This document shows, one piece after another, positions 14,372 through 22,422 of a stretch of 28,524 nucleotides of DNA (its first letter is position 1; every line of letters starts with the position of its first letter). Under the pieces are notes generated by a model. The model searched no databases. It was not told where the DNA came from and saw nothing but the letters and a program-made list of their open reading frames with translations. Source of the DNA: an uncultured Faecalibaculum sp. (GTDB lineage: Bacteria; Bacillota_I; Bacilli_A; Erysipelotrichales; Erysipelotrichaceae). The stretch is from contig NZ_CAJUPA010000033.1 in the NCBI RefSeq assembly GCF_910588395.1, forward strand, positions 1 through 28,524, read 5' to 3'. The position numbers and the translations under genes were made by a program.

Positions 14372-14953
14372 ATGAAACGCAACCGTAAAACCAGCCATCT
14401 TCGTTCATTTCTGAAATGGCTTCTGGCCCTTGGCGCCATTGGTGCCGGCTTCTATTACTGGATGCTTCCGCCGGTGAAAAAGCCCCGGAAGCAGTATCCC
14501 TTTGCGATCCTGCTTGGCTGCCCCTGCCGGCAGGACGGTTCCATGTCCCGTTCCCAGGTGGAACGCTGCAAACTGGCCATGGCTGCCTGGAGTTCCTACC
14601 GGACGCTGGTGATCACCGGCGGTGCGGTGAAGAATCAGTGGCCGGAAGCCCGGACCATGGCGGCTTACATTGAAAGCCGCTGCCCCATTCCCGTGGTCAT
14701 CGAGGATCAGTCCCGGACTACCTGGGAAAATCTGAAAAACACCCGGCAGATCATCGGGGATGTACCGGTGCTTCTGCTGACCTCCAGCCTTCACGCTCCC
14801 CGGGCACAGGCCATGGCACGTCATTTCTTCAGCGATGTGGCGGTGCAGACCTACCGGGAGAACAGAGTGAAGCATGTTCTGCGGGAGTGGGTCAGCCGGC
14901 GGATTTACATGGCCATGGAACTGCGAAAGCTGTTTCAGCCGGAGGAAGAATAG
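14372..14953 (+). CDS. DUF218 (YdcF/SanA/ElyC-like) membrane-anchored protein
   Basis: DUF218 proteins are linked to cell-envelope functions; ElyC and SanA are the known examples, but biochemical activity is undefined. The 193-residue protein has a basic start (MKRNRKTSHLR), one membrane segment (about residues 13-32, 'FLKWLLALGAIGAGFYYWML'), then a single domain outside the membrane. That domain has 'AILLGCPCRQDG', 'LVITGGAVKN', 'PVVIEDQSRTTWENLKNTRQI' and 'VLLLTSSLHAPRAQAMARHFF', the usual DUF218 motif order. The start ATG 14372 lies two bases past the tmcAL stop, with AGGAAAGG about nine bases upstream. A TTG at 14366 overlapping the tmcAL stop is an alternative. A strong terminator follows. 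Confidence 0.87.
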   Translation: MKRNRKTSHLRSFLKWLLALGAIGAGFYYWMLPPVKKPRKQYPFAILLGCPCRQDGSMSRSQVERCKLAMAAWSSYRTLVITGGAVKNQWPEARTMAAYIESRCPIPVVIEDQSRTTWENLKNTRQIIGDVPVLLLTSSLHAPRAQAMARHFFSDVAVQTYRENRVKHVLREWVSRRIYMAMELRKLFQPEEE

Positions 14954-14974
14954 CAGACGACCAGAAACAGGCAG

Positions 14975-15008
14975 CGGGATCCGGCATTTGTCCGGATCCC
15001 GTTTTTTT
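14975..15008 (+). terminator. Intrinsic terminator after the DUF218 gene
   Basis: CGGGATCCGG (14975-14984) pairs perfectly with CCGGATCCCG (14992-15001) and is followed by seven T (15002-15008). It faces the terminator of the convergent Sel1 gene a few bases on. Confidence 0.95.
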
Positions 15009-15012
15009 CATG

Positions 15013-15035
15013 AAAAGACCGCTGATCAGCGGTCT
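15013..15035 (-). terminator. Intrinsic terminator after first Sel1 gene
   Basis: The palindrome at 15016-15035 (AGACCGCTGA and its complement) lies directly past the stop codon at 15037-15039. On the minus strand it runs into TTTTC and then, after a few bases, the complement of the opposing T-run. Confidence 0.8.
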
Positions 15036-15036
15036 G

Positions 15037-15849
15037 TTACAATTCATACTCCCGCAAAGACAGCTCTCTGCCTTCCCGCACTGACTGCTGCCACCGCCGG
15101 TACTGCACAGGACAGTCCCTTGCCTGACAGGGTCCGTAAAGCCGGGCCAGAGGCGCCCAGGCCTGGACACAGCCGGCTTTGGCTGCATTCCGCAGCTGCT
15201 CGAAGGCTTCCCGGGAAGAAATGCCGATAGAGCGGGCCAGTGCATACATTGCCCGGGCATTTCCCATATCCGCTGCTTCCTGCAGATAGTGCAGACGGTT
15301 TGCCGGATCCAGCCAGGCCAGCTGCAGACAGGAATCTGCGGTATGCAGCTGCTGCAGCAAAGACACCGCCGTCTGCAGTTTTCCCTGCCGGACCAGCTGT
15401 CCGGCTTTCTGTTCCATCACCTGGACAAACAGCTTTTCCCGCTGTTCCGGTTCCGCCTGACACTCCCTTGCCTCTTCCAGATACTCCAGTGCCTTGTCCA
15501 GGTCCTTTCCGGTGCCCTGCCCCCGGGCATAGGCCCGGGCCAGACCGAAACTGGCTTCCAGGATGCCTGCCCGCCAGGAACGCATCATCCAGCGAAAGCT
15601 GCTCTCAAACTGTCCCTGAGCGTATTTCACCACCGCGGTATGGTACATGGACCGGGGATCCCCCTGACTTGCCGCCAGCATGGTGCACCGCAGTGCCTGC
15701 TGCGGATCTGCCTGCAGTCCCTGCCGCCCTTCCAGATAGCACTGCCGCAGGGTCAGCGTGCTGTTCAGATCACCGGCCCGGGAGGCATGCTGAAGCTGGC
15801 GGATCCAGGGGTCCGGATTCTGTATCCGGGGTTGTGTGTGTTCAGCCAT
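15037..15849 (-). CDS. Sel1-like repeat protein (A)
   Basis: Sel1 repeats are alpha-helical TPR relatives that mediate protein-protein contacts; no enzymatic function is expected. The 270-residue protein has no signal peptide or membrane segment. Several degenerate 36-residue units are visible, for example 'DPQQALRCTMLAASQGDPRSMYHTAVVKYAQG', 'LEASFGLARAYARGQGTGKDLDKALEYLEEA', 'HYLQEAADMGNARAMYALARSIG' and 'NAAKAGCVQAWAPLARLYG'. The ATG at 15849 is preceded by GGGAGG at eight bases. It resembles the Sel1 gene just upstream (15996-16928) in repeat layout and near its C-terminus, so the two look like old tandem duplicates. A terminator separates them. Partners are unknown; the rel-apt-recJ neighbourhood is the only clue. 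Confidence 0.85.
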   Translation of the reverse strand: MAEHTQPRIQNPDPWIRQLQHASRAGDLNSTLTLRQCYLEGRQGLQADPQQALRCTMLAASQGDPRSMYHTAVVKYAQGQFESSFRWMMRSWRAGILEASFGLARAYARGQGTGKDLDKALEYLEEARECQAEPEQREKLFVQVMEQKAGQLVRQGKLQTAVSLLQQLHTADSCLQLAWLDPANRLHYLQEAADMGNARAMYALARSIGISSREAFEQLRNAAKAGCVQAWAPLARLYGPCQARDCPVQYRRWQQSVREGRELSLREYEL

Positions 15850-15894
15850 GGTCCCATCCTCCCAGCGGGCATCCGTTGTGCCCTGTTACTTAAC

Positions 15895-15900
15895 AGTATA
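15895..15900 (-). promoter_or_regulatory. Possible -10 box of Sel1 gene A
   Basis: TATACT on the minus strand lies 45 bases before the start of the first Sel1 gene and beyond the terminator of the second. No convincing -35 box accompanies it. The remaining part of the gap 15850-15986 shows nothing else I can name. Confidence 0.35.
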
Positions 15901-15986
15901 GTGAAAAGCCGACCGGACAGCCGTTGCTGTGCACTGAGGCAGGCATCACAATCCACTGCACAGATCCGGTCCGAGGGCGTTCCATG

Positions 15987-16020
15987 AAAAAAGGATCAGG
16001 CAGCGGGGTTCTGCTGATCC
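15987..16020 (-). terminator. Intrinsic terminator overlapping the end of the second Sel1 gene
   Basis: On the minus strand GGATCAGCAG (16011-16020) pairs with CTGCCTGATCC (15993-16003) with one bulged C, then six T (15987-15992). The 5' arm lies within the last codons and the stop codon (15996-15998) is part of the 3' arm. It ends the ruvA-to-Sel1 unit. Confidence 0.85.
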
Positions 16021-16928
16021 TCCAGTTCCTTTTTCAGTTTCTCTGCCATGACTCTCCGGTCCGGATCCTCCTCGCCTTCCAGGGCTCTGTTCACCCAGTA
16101 CAGCGCCTGAACATCGTCCGGATGCACGCCGAGTCCGTAATGATAATGCTGGGCCAGCGGCAGAGCCGCTTCGGCAAACTCTGCCTTGGCTGCATTTTTC
16201 ATCCACTCGAAGGCTTTGCGGGAATCCTGCGCAGTTCCCACACCTTCACGGAAGCACATGGAAACATTGTACATTCCTGCCGGATGTCCCAGATCCGCAG
16301 CCTGCAGACTGCACCGCCAGGTTTTTTCCATGTCCTGTCCTACACCGTCTTCAATGGAATATTCATAAGCCAGACTCACCAGACAGTCCGGATTCTGCAG
16401 CGCTGCCCCTTCCCGGAGCACGGCTTCCGCCTGAGCATGCAGCCCCTGTTCCATCAAGGCGCTGCCTTCTTCACTGCAGAGCTTTCCCAGCAGCTGCCGG
16501 GCTTCCTGTTCCTGTCCGCCCTCCATGGCTTTCTCAATGAGCCGCCGGGCTTCCGGGAAATCTTTCTCCCGGGTGATGAGCATGTCGGCACAGGGCAGCC
16601 AGGCTTCCGGTACATCCGCGGCGGCGGCCTGTTTCATCCACCTGGCAGCCTGTTGCTGGTCCGGTTCGCATCCCCGTCCCTGACTGCAGCAGACCGCGGC
16701 GTTGTACTGGCACCAGCCTTCTCCCAGCCTGGCTCCCAGCAGCGTGCAGGCAAAGGCCTGCGCCGGATCCGGGTCCAGACCGTAGTCTCCATAGGTATAG
16801 CAGTGGATGAGCGTTCGAATGCTGTCATAATCCCCCAGCTGTGCGGCTTCCCTGAGATAGGGAACCTGCGCTTCCGGCTGGTCTTCCAGAGACTGAATCA
16901 CCCGTTTCAGCTGTGTGAGCCGTTCCAT
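15996..16928 (-). CDS. Sel1-like repeat protein (B)
   Basis: This is a second cytoplasmic Sel1-repeat protein, 310 residues, with clearer repeats than its neighbour. Visible units are 'DPAQAFACTLLGARLGEGWCQYNAAVCCSQGRG', 'QQAARWMKQAAAADVPEAWLPCADML', 'EKTWRCSLQAADLGHPAGMYNVSMCFREG' and 'KAFEWMKNAAKAEFAEAALPLAQHYHYGLG'. The role is presumably scaffolding; no catalytic motif is seen. The ATG at 16928 has AAAGGAAAGGG about eight bases upstream, in a 28-base gap after rel. It is thus the last gene of the ruvA-ruvB-recJ-apt-rel run, in the place where B. subtilis has dtd after relA. The stop codon is buried in the terminator hairpin. Confidence 0.87.
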   Translation of the reverse strand: MERLTQLKRVIQSLEDQPEAQVPYLREAAQLGDYDSIRTLIHCYTYGDYGLDPDPAQAFACTLLGARLGEGWCQYNAAVCCSQGRGCEPDQQQAARWMKQAAAADVPEAWLPCADMLITREKDFPEARRLIEKAMEGGQEQEARQLLGKLCSEEGSALMEQGLHAQAEAVLREGAALQNPDCLVSLAYEYSIEDGVGQDMEKTWRCSLQAADLGHPAGMYNVSMCFREGVGTAQDSRKAFEWMKNAAKAEFAEAALPLAQHYHYGLGVHPDDVQALYWVNRALEGEEDPDRRVMAEKLKKELEDQQNPAA

Positions 16929-16956
16929 GGGGCATCCCTTTCCTTTCTGCTGCCGG

Positions 16957-19158
16957 TCACTGAATGGTGCGGACCACTTCGTTGACGCTGCGCACTTTCT
17001 TCAGATTCGCCATGAGAGTGGTGAGATGCCGGGCATCGTGAACTCCCACGGTAAGCTTGGTGGTGGCTGTCAGATTGTTGTCATCCACAGCAGAGTCCAC
17101 GTGCTTGAGCGCAGCGTTGTTCTGCTGGAGCGTGGTGACAATATCCGAAAGCAGGTAGTTGCGGTCATCGCTGCGGATCAGCAGCTTCACCTCGTACTGT
17201 TTGTCCTCCGGTTCCTGATCCCAGTTCACGGGGATGATCCGCTTTTTCTCATTGACGATGTTGGGACAGTCTGTCCGGTGAACTTTCACTCCCTGTCCTT
17301 TGGAAATGTAGCCAATGATGGGATCCCCGGGAATGGGATTGCAGCAGTTGGCCAGGGACACCTGAATCGTGTCGATTCCCGGCACAACCACACCGCATTC
17401 CGAGGATTTCCGGCTGCGCTGGGCTGCCCGGTTGTAGATCTTGATGATTTCTTCATCGTCAACCGCGCCGGGCTTGTTGCGGATGAGACGGTCCGTAACA
17501 GCCTGCAGGCTGATTTTCCGGTCCGCGAGCCCCGCAAAGAGATCGTCGGTGGTTTTCAGAGACAGGCTGGAGAGAATGGACTCCACTTTCCGGATGTCCA
17601 GATCACGGGTGTCGGCTTTCAGACGTCTGAGTTCGTCTTCCAGCATCTGCTGCCCCTGATGGATCCGCTCCTTTTTGTCCTGCTGATCCCGTTTCTGCAG
17701 GAACGCCCGGATTTTGTTGCGGGCATGACCGGATTTGACGATTTTGATCCAGTCCGCAGAGGGTCCGGCGGAATTCTTGTTGGTCAGGATCGACACCACG
17801 TCCCCGGTTTTGAGCTGAGTGTTCAGCGGCACAATGGCACCATTGACCGTGGCGCCCACCGTCTTGTGTCCCACTTCGGTGTGGACCCGGTAGGCGAAAT
17901 CGATGGGACAGGATCCCTGAGGCAGGGCGATGATCTTACCACGGGGAGTCATGCAGTAGACATTGGCCTCGAAGATGTCCTTCTGCAGCACGTTCATGTA
18001 CTCCAGAGGATCCTCGCTCTCTTCGTCGGTCATCATGGAGAAGTCCCGGAACCAGGTCAGCTTGTCTTCCAGCTCCTTCTGCCCCAGAGCCGTGGCATCC
18101 GGGGACTCCTTGTAGCGGTAATGGGCGGCAATGCCCCTTTCCGCCACAGCATCCATCTGCTCGGTCCGGATCTGGATCTCGAAGATGTTGCCGCAGGAAG
18201 GTTCCACCACGGTGGTGTGCAGGGACTGATACATGTTGGCCTTGGGCATTGCAATGTAGTCCTTGAACCGTCCCGGGATCGGGCGGTATTTGGCATGGAT
18301 GTAGCCCAGGATCTCATAGCAGTGCAGCTCTGTGTCCGTCACGATCCGGATCGCCAGCAGATCCAGGATTTCCTCGAAGCGCTTGTTCTTGGTGATCATC
18401 TTCTTGTAGATGGAATAGAAGTGCTTGCTGCGCCCGAAGATCCGGTACGGGATGTGATATTCGTCCAGCATACGCTGAATGTCGTCAATCATTTCGTGAA
18501 CCTGACCATTGCGGTCTTCTTCCCGCTGGCGGACCAGATTCTTGATCTCTTCGTATTTGGCCGGTTCCAGATACTTGAAGGACAGATCCTCCAGCTCGTT
18601 TTTCACCTGGGAAATACCCAGCCGGTGAGCGATGGGCGCATACACCGAAAGCGTTTCGTTGGAAATCTTCTTCTGTTTCTCCGGCTTCATGTACTGCAGG
18701 GTCCGCATGTTGTGGAGCCGGTCGGCCAGCTTCACGAGAATCACGCGGATGTCCTTGGCCATGGCAATGAACAGCTTCCGGTGGTTGCTGGCCAGATATT
18801 CCTTTTCGTCCTTGAACTTGATGGCGCCGATTTTCGTCACGGCTTCCACAATCGTGGCCACATCCTGCCCGAATTCCTGCGCCACCAGCTCCGTGGTCAC
18901 TCCGTCGCAGTCTTCCACGGTATCGTGCAGCAGTCCCGCGACTATGGTGGTGGGACTGGAATGCAGCTGGGAAAGAATATAAGCCACCTGGATCACATGG
19001 ATCTCATAGGGTTCGCCGCTTTTGCGGAACTGCCCCTGGTGATGGGCATGGGCGAATTCCCAGGCTTTCCGGATCAGAGCCAGGTTCTCCGGCTTCCGGA
19101 TGTACGTCTGTATGTTTGCATAACACTCCTCGAAGGTTACGGATTTTCGTCTGCTCAT
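16957..19158 (-). CDS. relA: Bifunctional (p)ppGpp synthetase/hydrolase Rel
   Basis: This enzyme makes (p)ppGpp on starved ribosomes and degrades it otherwise, controlling the stringent response. The 733-residue protein is full length. The HD hydrolase domain has H54 and the H78-D79 pair in 'LLHDTVED'. The synthetase domain includes 'GRSKHFYSIYKKM' and the RFKD motif ('GRFKDYIAMPKANMYQSLH') typical of bifunctional enzymes. A TGS domain follows ('MTPRGKIIALPQGSCPIDFA'), then a conserved-cysteine segment ('SLANCCNPIPGDPIIG', 'HRTDCPN') and a C-terminal ACT domain. Both active sites look intact. The ATG at 19158 is preceded by AAAGGGGG at seven bases. It lies 73 bases after apt with a hairpin between. 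The order recJ-apt-rel is as in B. subtilis. Confidence 0.97.
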   Translation of the reverse strand: MSRRKSVTFEECYANIQTYIRKPENLALIRKAWEFAHAHHQGQFRKSGEPYEIHVIQVAYILSQLHSSPTTIVAGLLHDTVEDCDGVTTELVAQEFGQDVATIVEAVTKIGAIKFKDEKEYLASNHRKLFIAMAKDIRVILVKLADRLHNMRTLQYMKPEKQKKISNETLSVYAPIAHRLGISQVKNELEDLSFKYLEPAKYEEIKNLVRQREEDRNGQVHEMIDDIQRMLDEYHIPYRIFGRSKHFYSIYKKMITKNKRFEEILDLLAIRIVTDTELHCYEILGYIHAKYRPIPGRFKDYIAMPKANMYQSLHTTVVEPSCGNIFEIQIRTEQMDAVAERGIAAHYRYKESPDATALGQKELEDKLTWFRDFSMMTDEESEDPLEYMNVLQKDIFEANVYCMTPRGKIIALPQGSCPIDFAYRVHTEVGHKTVGATVNGAIVPLNTQLKTGDVVSILTNKNSAGPSADWIKIVKSGHARNKIRAFLQKRDQQDKKERIHQGQQMLEDELRRLKADTRDLDIRKVESILSSLSLKTTDDLFAGLADRKISLQAVTDRLIRNKPGAVDDEEIIKIYNRAAQRSRKSSECGVVVPGIDTIQVSLANCCNPIPGDPIIGYISKGQGVKVHRTDCPNIVNEKKRIIPVNWDQEPEDKQYEVKLLIRSDDRNYLLSDIVTTLQQNNAALKHVDSAVDDNNLTATTKLTVGVHDARHLTTLMANLKKVRSVNEVVRTIQ

Positions 19159-19197
19159 GCAGGGACCCCCTTTCTCTGTCTGCAGTCCGCCCGGTTT

Positions 19198-19222
19198 CTG
19201 TCAGCATGGCATGGGCTGACAG
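19198..19222 (-). other. Intercistronic hairpin between apt and rel
   Basis: CTGTCAGC and GCTGACAG (arms 19215-19222 and 19198-19205) form eight perfect pairs around a nine-base loop. No T-run follows, so it is probably not a terminator; an mRNA stability or processing element is possible. Confidence 0.5.
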
Positions 19223-19231
19223 TCAGCGGTT

Positions 19232-19753
19232 TTATTCTCCTTCGTAATGCACCAGAGACAGCACCGGCATATCTCCCAGCCGGTCTCTGCCATGCAGGTC
19301 ATCCAGTTCCACCACAAAGGCGGCACCGACCACTTCGGCTCCCTGTTTTTCCGCCATTTTCCGGATGGCTTCCACAGTGCCGCCGGTGGCCAGCAGATCA
19401 TCCACGATCACCACTCTGTCTCCGGGTTTGATGGCATCCGCATGCATCTGCAGGGTATCCGTGCCGTATTCCAGATCATAGGATTCCTGAATCACTTCCC
19501 GGGGCAGTTTGCCGGGTTTGCGCACCGGGGCGAAAGCCACATCCGCTTCCACTGCAGCAGGCAGACCGAAGAAAAATCCCCGGGCTTCCGGCGCCAGTAC
19601 CAGGTTGGCGTCCTGATCTTCGATGAAATCCGCCAGTTTGCGGGTCACATGCCGCATGGCTTTGGGAGAAGCCAGGATGGGGGTGATGTCGCGGAAAATG
19701 ATGCCTTCCTTCGGGAAGCCGGGAATGCTGGCAATGTAGTTGTTCAGTTCCAT
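19232..19753 (-). CDS. apt: Adenine phosphoribosyltransferase
   Basis: This is a purine-salvage enzyme: adenine plus PRPP gives AMP and pyrophosphate, in the cytosol. The 173-residue length is standard (170-175). Visible features are the N-terminal 'FPKEGIIFRDITPIL' (residues 13-27), the 'APEARGFFFG' loop (54-63), 'PVRKPGKLP' (77-84), and the PRPP-binding loop 'VVIVDDLLATGGT' (114-126). The ATG at 19753 is preceded by GAAGGAG at eight bases. It lies between recJ (72-base gap) and rel (73-base gap). The leader just before the Shine-Dalgarno contains a perfect ten-pair stem. The neighbouring Rel consumes purine nucleotides for (p)ppGpp, a common association. Confidence 0.97.
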   Translation of the reverse strand: MELNNYIASIPGFPKEGIIFRDITPILASPKAMRHVTRKLADFIEDQDANLVLAPEARGFFFGLPAAVEADVAFAPVRKPGKLPREVIQESYDLEYGTDTLQMHADAIKPGDRVVIVDDLLATGGTVEAIRKMAEKQGAEVVGAAFVVELDDLHGRDRLGDMPVLSLVHYEGE

Positions 19754-19769
19754 GTTGTTTTCTCCTTCA

Positions 19770-19809
19770 GATCTGACGGGATTGTTGTCCAGGCAGAAGC
19801 CGTCAGATC
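19770..19809 (-). promoter_or_regulatory. Perfect ten-pair stem-loop in the apt leader
   Basis: On the minus strand GATCTGACGG (19800-19809) pairs with CCGTCAGATC (19770-19779) around a 20-base loop. The 3' arm ends three to four bases before the apt Shine-Dalgarno. There is no T-run. It does not resemble a purine or PRPP riboswitch that I know. Confidence 0.5.
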
Positions 19810-19825
19810 CTCTGCCGCTGCCGGT

Positions 19826-21409
19826 TCAGTTGCTGCTGTCGCCGGTGACCACATCCGAAAGGATCAGCTGTGGTCTGACCGCCTGCATCCAGACATTTAC
19901 CGAAGGTTTGCCTGTGAGTGCCCGGATGCGGCTGCCCGGCAGTGTACGCTCGCCGTCCGGCTGATTGAAGCGCACGGCTTCCAGACCGTTTTCCAGAATG
20001 TACCGCCTGTGACGGTCACCGCTGAAGGAACGGATGCAGGCAATGTCCGGATTCTCGATGGAAACCTCCGGCATTTCAAATCCGGTGCCAAAAGGCCGCA
20101 GGGCATCCAGCTGCCGGATTGCCGGAACCGTCAGATCCTCCGGGTCAATGACCACCGGTTTCTTTCTGACAGCCGGCGGAACCTGAACGGTTTCCAGCCA
20201 GCTGACAAACGCTTCCCGCTGATCCAGGTCCAGGGAAAATCCCGCGGCTCTGGTATGTCCGCCCAGACTGGTGAATCCATCAAATCCAGCCAGCAGCTGC
20301 ATGCAGTCGATGCCCTCCGGCACCCGCATGCTGGCTTTGTATCCCCCAGGATTCCGGGCAGCCAGGATCACAGCCCGGCCGGTTTTCTCGCAGAGACTTC
20401 CCGCTGCCAGACCGATGATGCCCTCATGCCAGGAGGGACTTTCCAGAAAAATCACACCTTCCCCCGCAGAAACCAGACGGGCTTCGGCTTCCGCAGCCAT
20501 TTGCCGGGACATGGTTTTCCGGCGTTCGTTGATTTCCGTGATGGACTGGGCCAGAGGCATCAGCTGCCGGATGTCGCTGCACAGAAAGTAGCGCACGGCA
20601 TTGTTGGCATTGACCATGTCCGAGAGCCGTCCCAGAGAATTGATTTTGGGAATGACCTGGAAGGACAGATCGGTTTCGGTTGCCGGATCCTGCCCGGCCA
20701 GCAGCCGGATATGGGGATCCGCCGTGGTGCCCAGCAGCTGAAGCGCCCGGAAAATGAGTGCCCGGGTCTGGCCGGTGACTTCCATCTGATCCGCCACACT
20801 GGCTACACCCGCCAGAATCAGTTCATAGTCCGAGTCCCAGCCTGCCTGCCGGACGAGCTCGTAAGCCACGGCGGCACCGCAGAGCGAAGCGAAGGGTGCC
20901 TCCATCAGCACCGGGTGCACAAACCAGCCGGCGTCCGGGGTCCGGCTGAACTGGTGATGGTCGGTCACGATCACATCCAGGCCCGCTGCGCGGGCGGCTG
21001 CCAGGGCTTCATGGGCCTGGACTCCGTTGTCCACTGTCACGAGCAGGCCATAGCCTTTTTCGGCTGCCAGCCGCACGGTTTTTTCCTGCAGACCGTAGCC
21101 TTCCCGGATCCGGTCCGGAATATAGAAACCGGCCTCGACCCCCTGCCGGCGCAGTGCCCCGGTCAGAATCGCCGTCCCCAGGATCCCGTCCGCATCATAG
21201 TCACCGGCAACGATCACCTTTTCCCTTTGCTGCACCGCCAGCTTCAGCCGTTCAGCCGCCTGGACTACGGCAGCAGCCGCAGAAGGGTCATGCAGACCGG
21301 GTGTCTCAAGCCATCTGGCCTGCAGTGCGGGATCCGGTTCCAGAAAACCGAGGATTTTGCGTGCCAGAGGCAGCAGCGAACCGGGATCCGCTCTCAGTTC
21401 TCCGGACAT
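19826..21409 (-). CDS. recJ: Single-stranded-DNA-specific exonuclease RecJ
   Basis: RecJ digests single-stranded DNA 5' to 3' in recombination and mismatch repair. The 527-residue protein has the DHH phosphoesterase motifs: 'DYDADG' (70-75), 'TVDNG' (125-129), 'TDHH' (149-152) and 'ASVADQ'. A DHHA1 part follows with 'SWHEGIIGLAAGSLCEKTGR' and 'GGHTRAAGFSL', then a C-terminal OB-like region ('IRALTGKPSVNVW'). It is closer in length to E. coli RecJ (577) than to the longer B. subtilis protein. The start ATG 21409 lies inside the ruvB end, overlapping it by 16 bases, with AAAGGAG eight bases upstream. This implies translational coupling to ruvB. Confidence 0.93.
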   Translation of the reverse strand: MSGELRADPGSLLPLARKILGFLEPDPALQARWLETPGLHDPSAAAAVVQAAERLKLAVQQREKVIVAGDYDADGILGTAILTGALRRQGVEAGFYIPDRIREGYGLQEKTVRLAAEKGYGLLVTVDNGVQAHEALAAARAAGLDVIVTDHHQFSRTPDAGWFVHPVLMEAPFASLCGAAVAYELVRQAGWDSDYELILAGVASVADQMEVTGQTRALIFRALQLLGTTADPHIRLLAGQDPATETDLSFQVIPKINSLGRLSDMVNANNAVRYFLCSDIRQLMPLAQSITEINERRKTMSRQMAAEAEARLVSAGEGVIFLESPSWHEGIIGLAAGSLCEKTGRAVILAARNPGGYKASMRVPEGIDCMQLLAGFDGFTSLGGHTRAAGFSLDLDQREAFVSWLETVQVPPAVRKKPVVIDPEDLTVPAIRQLDALRPFGTGFEMPEVSIENPDIACIRSFSGDRHRRYILENGLEAVRFNQPDGERTLPGSRIRALTGKPSVNVWMQAVRPQLILSDVVTGDSSN

Positions 21410-22419
21410 TCTGCTGTCTCCTTTGCCTCTTTGGTCCGTCCCAGATGCGCATAGGCTTTTTCCGTGGCCACCCGGCCTCTGGGGGTGCGGTTGATGAATC
21501 CGATCTGCAGCAGATAGGGTTCATACATGTCTTCCAGCGTGGTGCTTTCCTCACCGATGGACGCCGCCAGGGCTTCCAGTCCGGCAGGACCACCCTGGAA
21601 CCGGTCAATAAGCCCCGTCAGGTAGCGGTAGTCCACTGAATCCAGACCCATGTGGTCCACATGCAGCCGGTCCAGGGCTTCTCTGGCCACATCCTCGGAA
21701 ATGATGCCGTCATTGAGCACCTGGGCAAAGTCCCGCACCCGCCGGAACAGCCGGTTGGCAATCCGGGGGGTCCCCCGGCTGCGCAGGGCAATCTCCCGTC
21801 TGGCCCCTTCATCGATCTCCGTGTTCATCACCCGGGCCGTGCGCTCCACGATCCGTTCCAGCTCCGGCAGCCGGTAATACTCCAGCTGACTGACAATGCC
21901 GAACCGGTCCCGAAGCGGTGCGGACAGATCCCCGGCTCTGGTGGTGGCGCCCACCAGAGTAAAGGGAGGCAGGGACAGACGGATGGTATGCACCCCGGCG
22001 TCCTTGCCCACCACAATATCCAGACAATAGTCTTCCATGGCCGGATACAGGATTTCCTCCACCTGCCGTGGCAGCCGGTGAATCTCGTCTATGAACAGCA
22101 CATCCCCTGGCTCGATCGTGGACAGAATCGCAGCCAGATCTCCGCTTTTGTCAATGGCCGGACCCGAAGCCATCCGCAGCTGTCCGCCCATTTCCCGGGC
22201 CAGAATATAGGCCAGCGTGGTTTTTCCCAGACCCGGCGGACCGTAGAACAGCACATGGTCCAGGGCTTCCTGCCGGCTGCGGGCAGCCTGCACAAAGACC
22301 CGCAGATTGTCCTTGAGAGCCTGCTGTCCGATGTATTCATCCAGGGACGAAGGCCGCAGGGAACTTTCCTTTTCTTCCTCTGCACTGGATGCGGAAGCAT
22401 CCATCAGTCGGTTCTGCAA
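21394..22419 (-). CDS. ruvB: Holliday junction branch migration helicase RuvB
   Basis: RuvB is the hexameric AAA+ motor that, bound to RuvA, drives branch migration of Holliday junctions. The 341-residue protein has Walker A 'GPPGLGKT' (60-67), Walker B 'LFIDEIH' (108-114), sensor 'LVGATTRAGDLSAPLRDRFG' with the arginine finger, and the C-terminal winged helix ('TTLEDMYEPYLLQIGFINRTPRGR'). The start is a TTG at 22419: AAAGGAG within the last ruvA codons lies seven bases before it. The first ATG (22404) is 22 bases away, too far. It is three bases past the ruvA stop and overlaps recJ, so ruvA-ruvB-recJ form a tightly coupled unit. Confidence 0.97.
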   Translation of the reverse strand: MQNRLMDASASSAEEEKESSLRPSSLDEYIGQQALKDNLRVFVQAARSRQEALDHVLFYGPPGLGKTTLAYILAREMGGQLRMASGPAIDKSGDLAAILSTIEPGDVLFIDEIHRLPRQVEEILYPAMEDYCLDIVVGKDAGVHTIRLSLPPFTLVGATTRAGDLSAPLRDRFGIVSQLEYYRLPELERIVERTARVMNTEIDEGARREIALRSRGTPRIANRLFRRVRDFAQVLNDGIISEDVAREALDRLHVDHMGLDSVDYRYLTGLIDRFQGGPAGLEALAASIGEESTTLEDMYEPYLLQIGFINRTPRGRVATEKAYAHLGRTKEAKETAECPEN

Positions 22420-22422
22420 AGG

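Noticed and set aside
16915..19431. An 838-codon plus-strand open frame opposite rel
   Set aside because: It runs antisense through the whole of rel, has no recognisable domain, is rich in His/Gln/Pro as complement frames are, and lacks an SD. The same applies to 24372-26084 (minus, opposite tex), 3013-4401 and 4940-6325.
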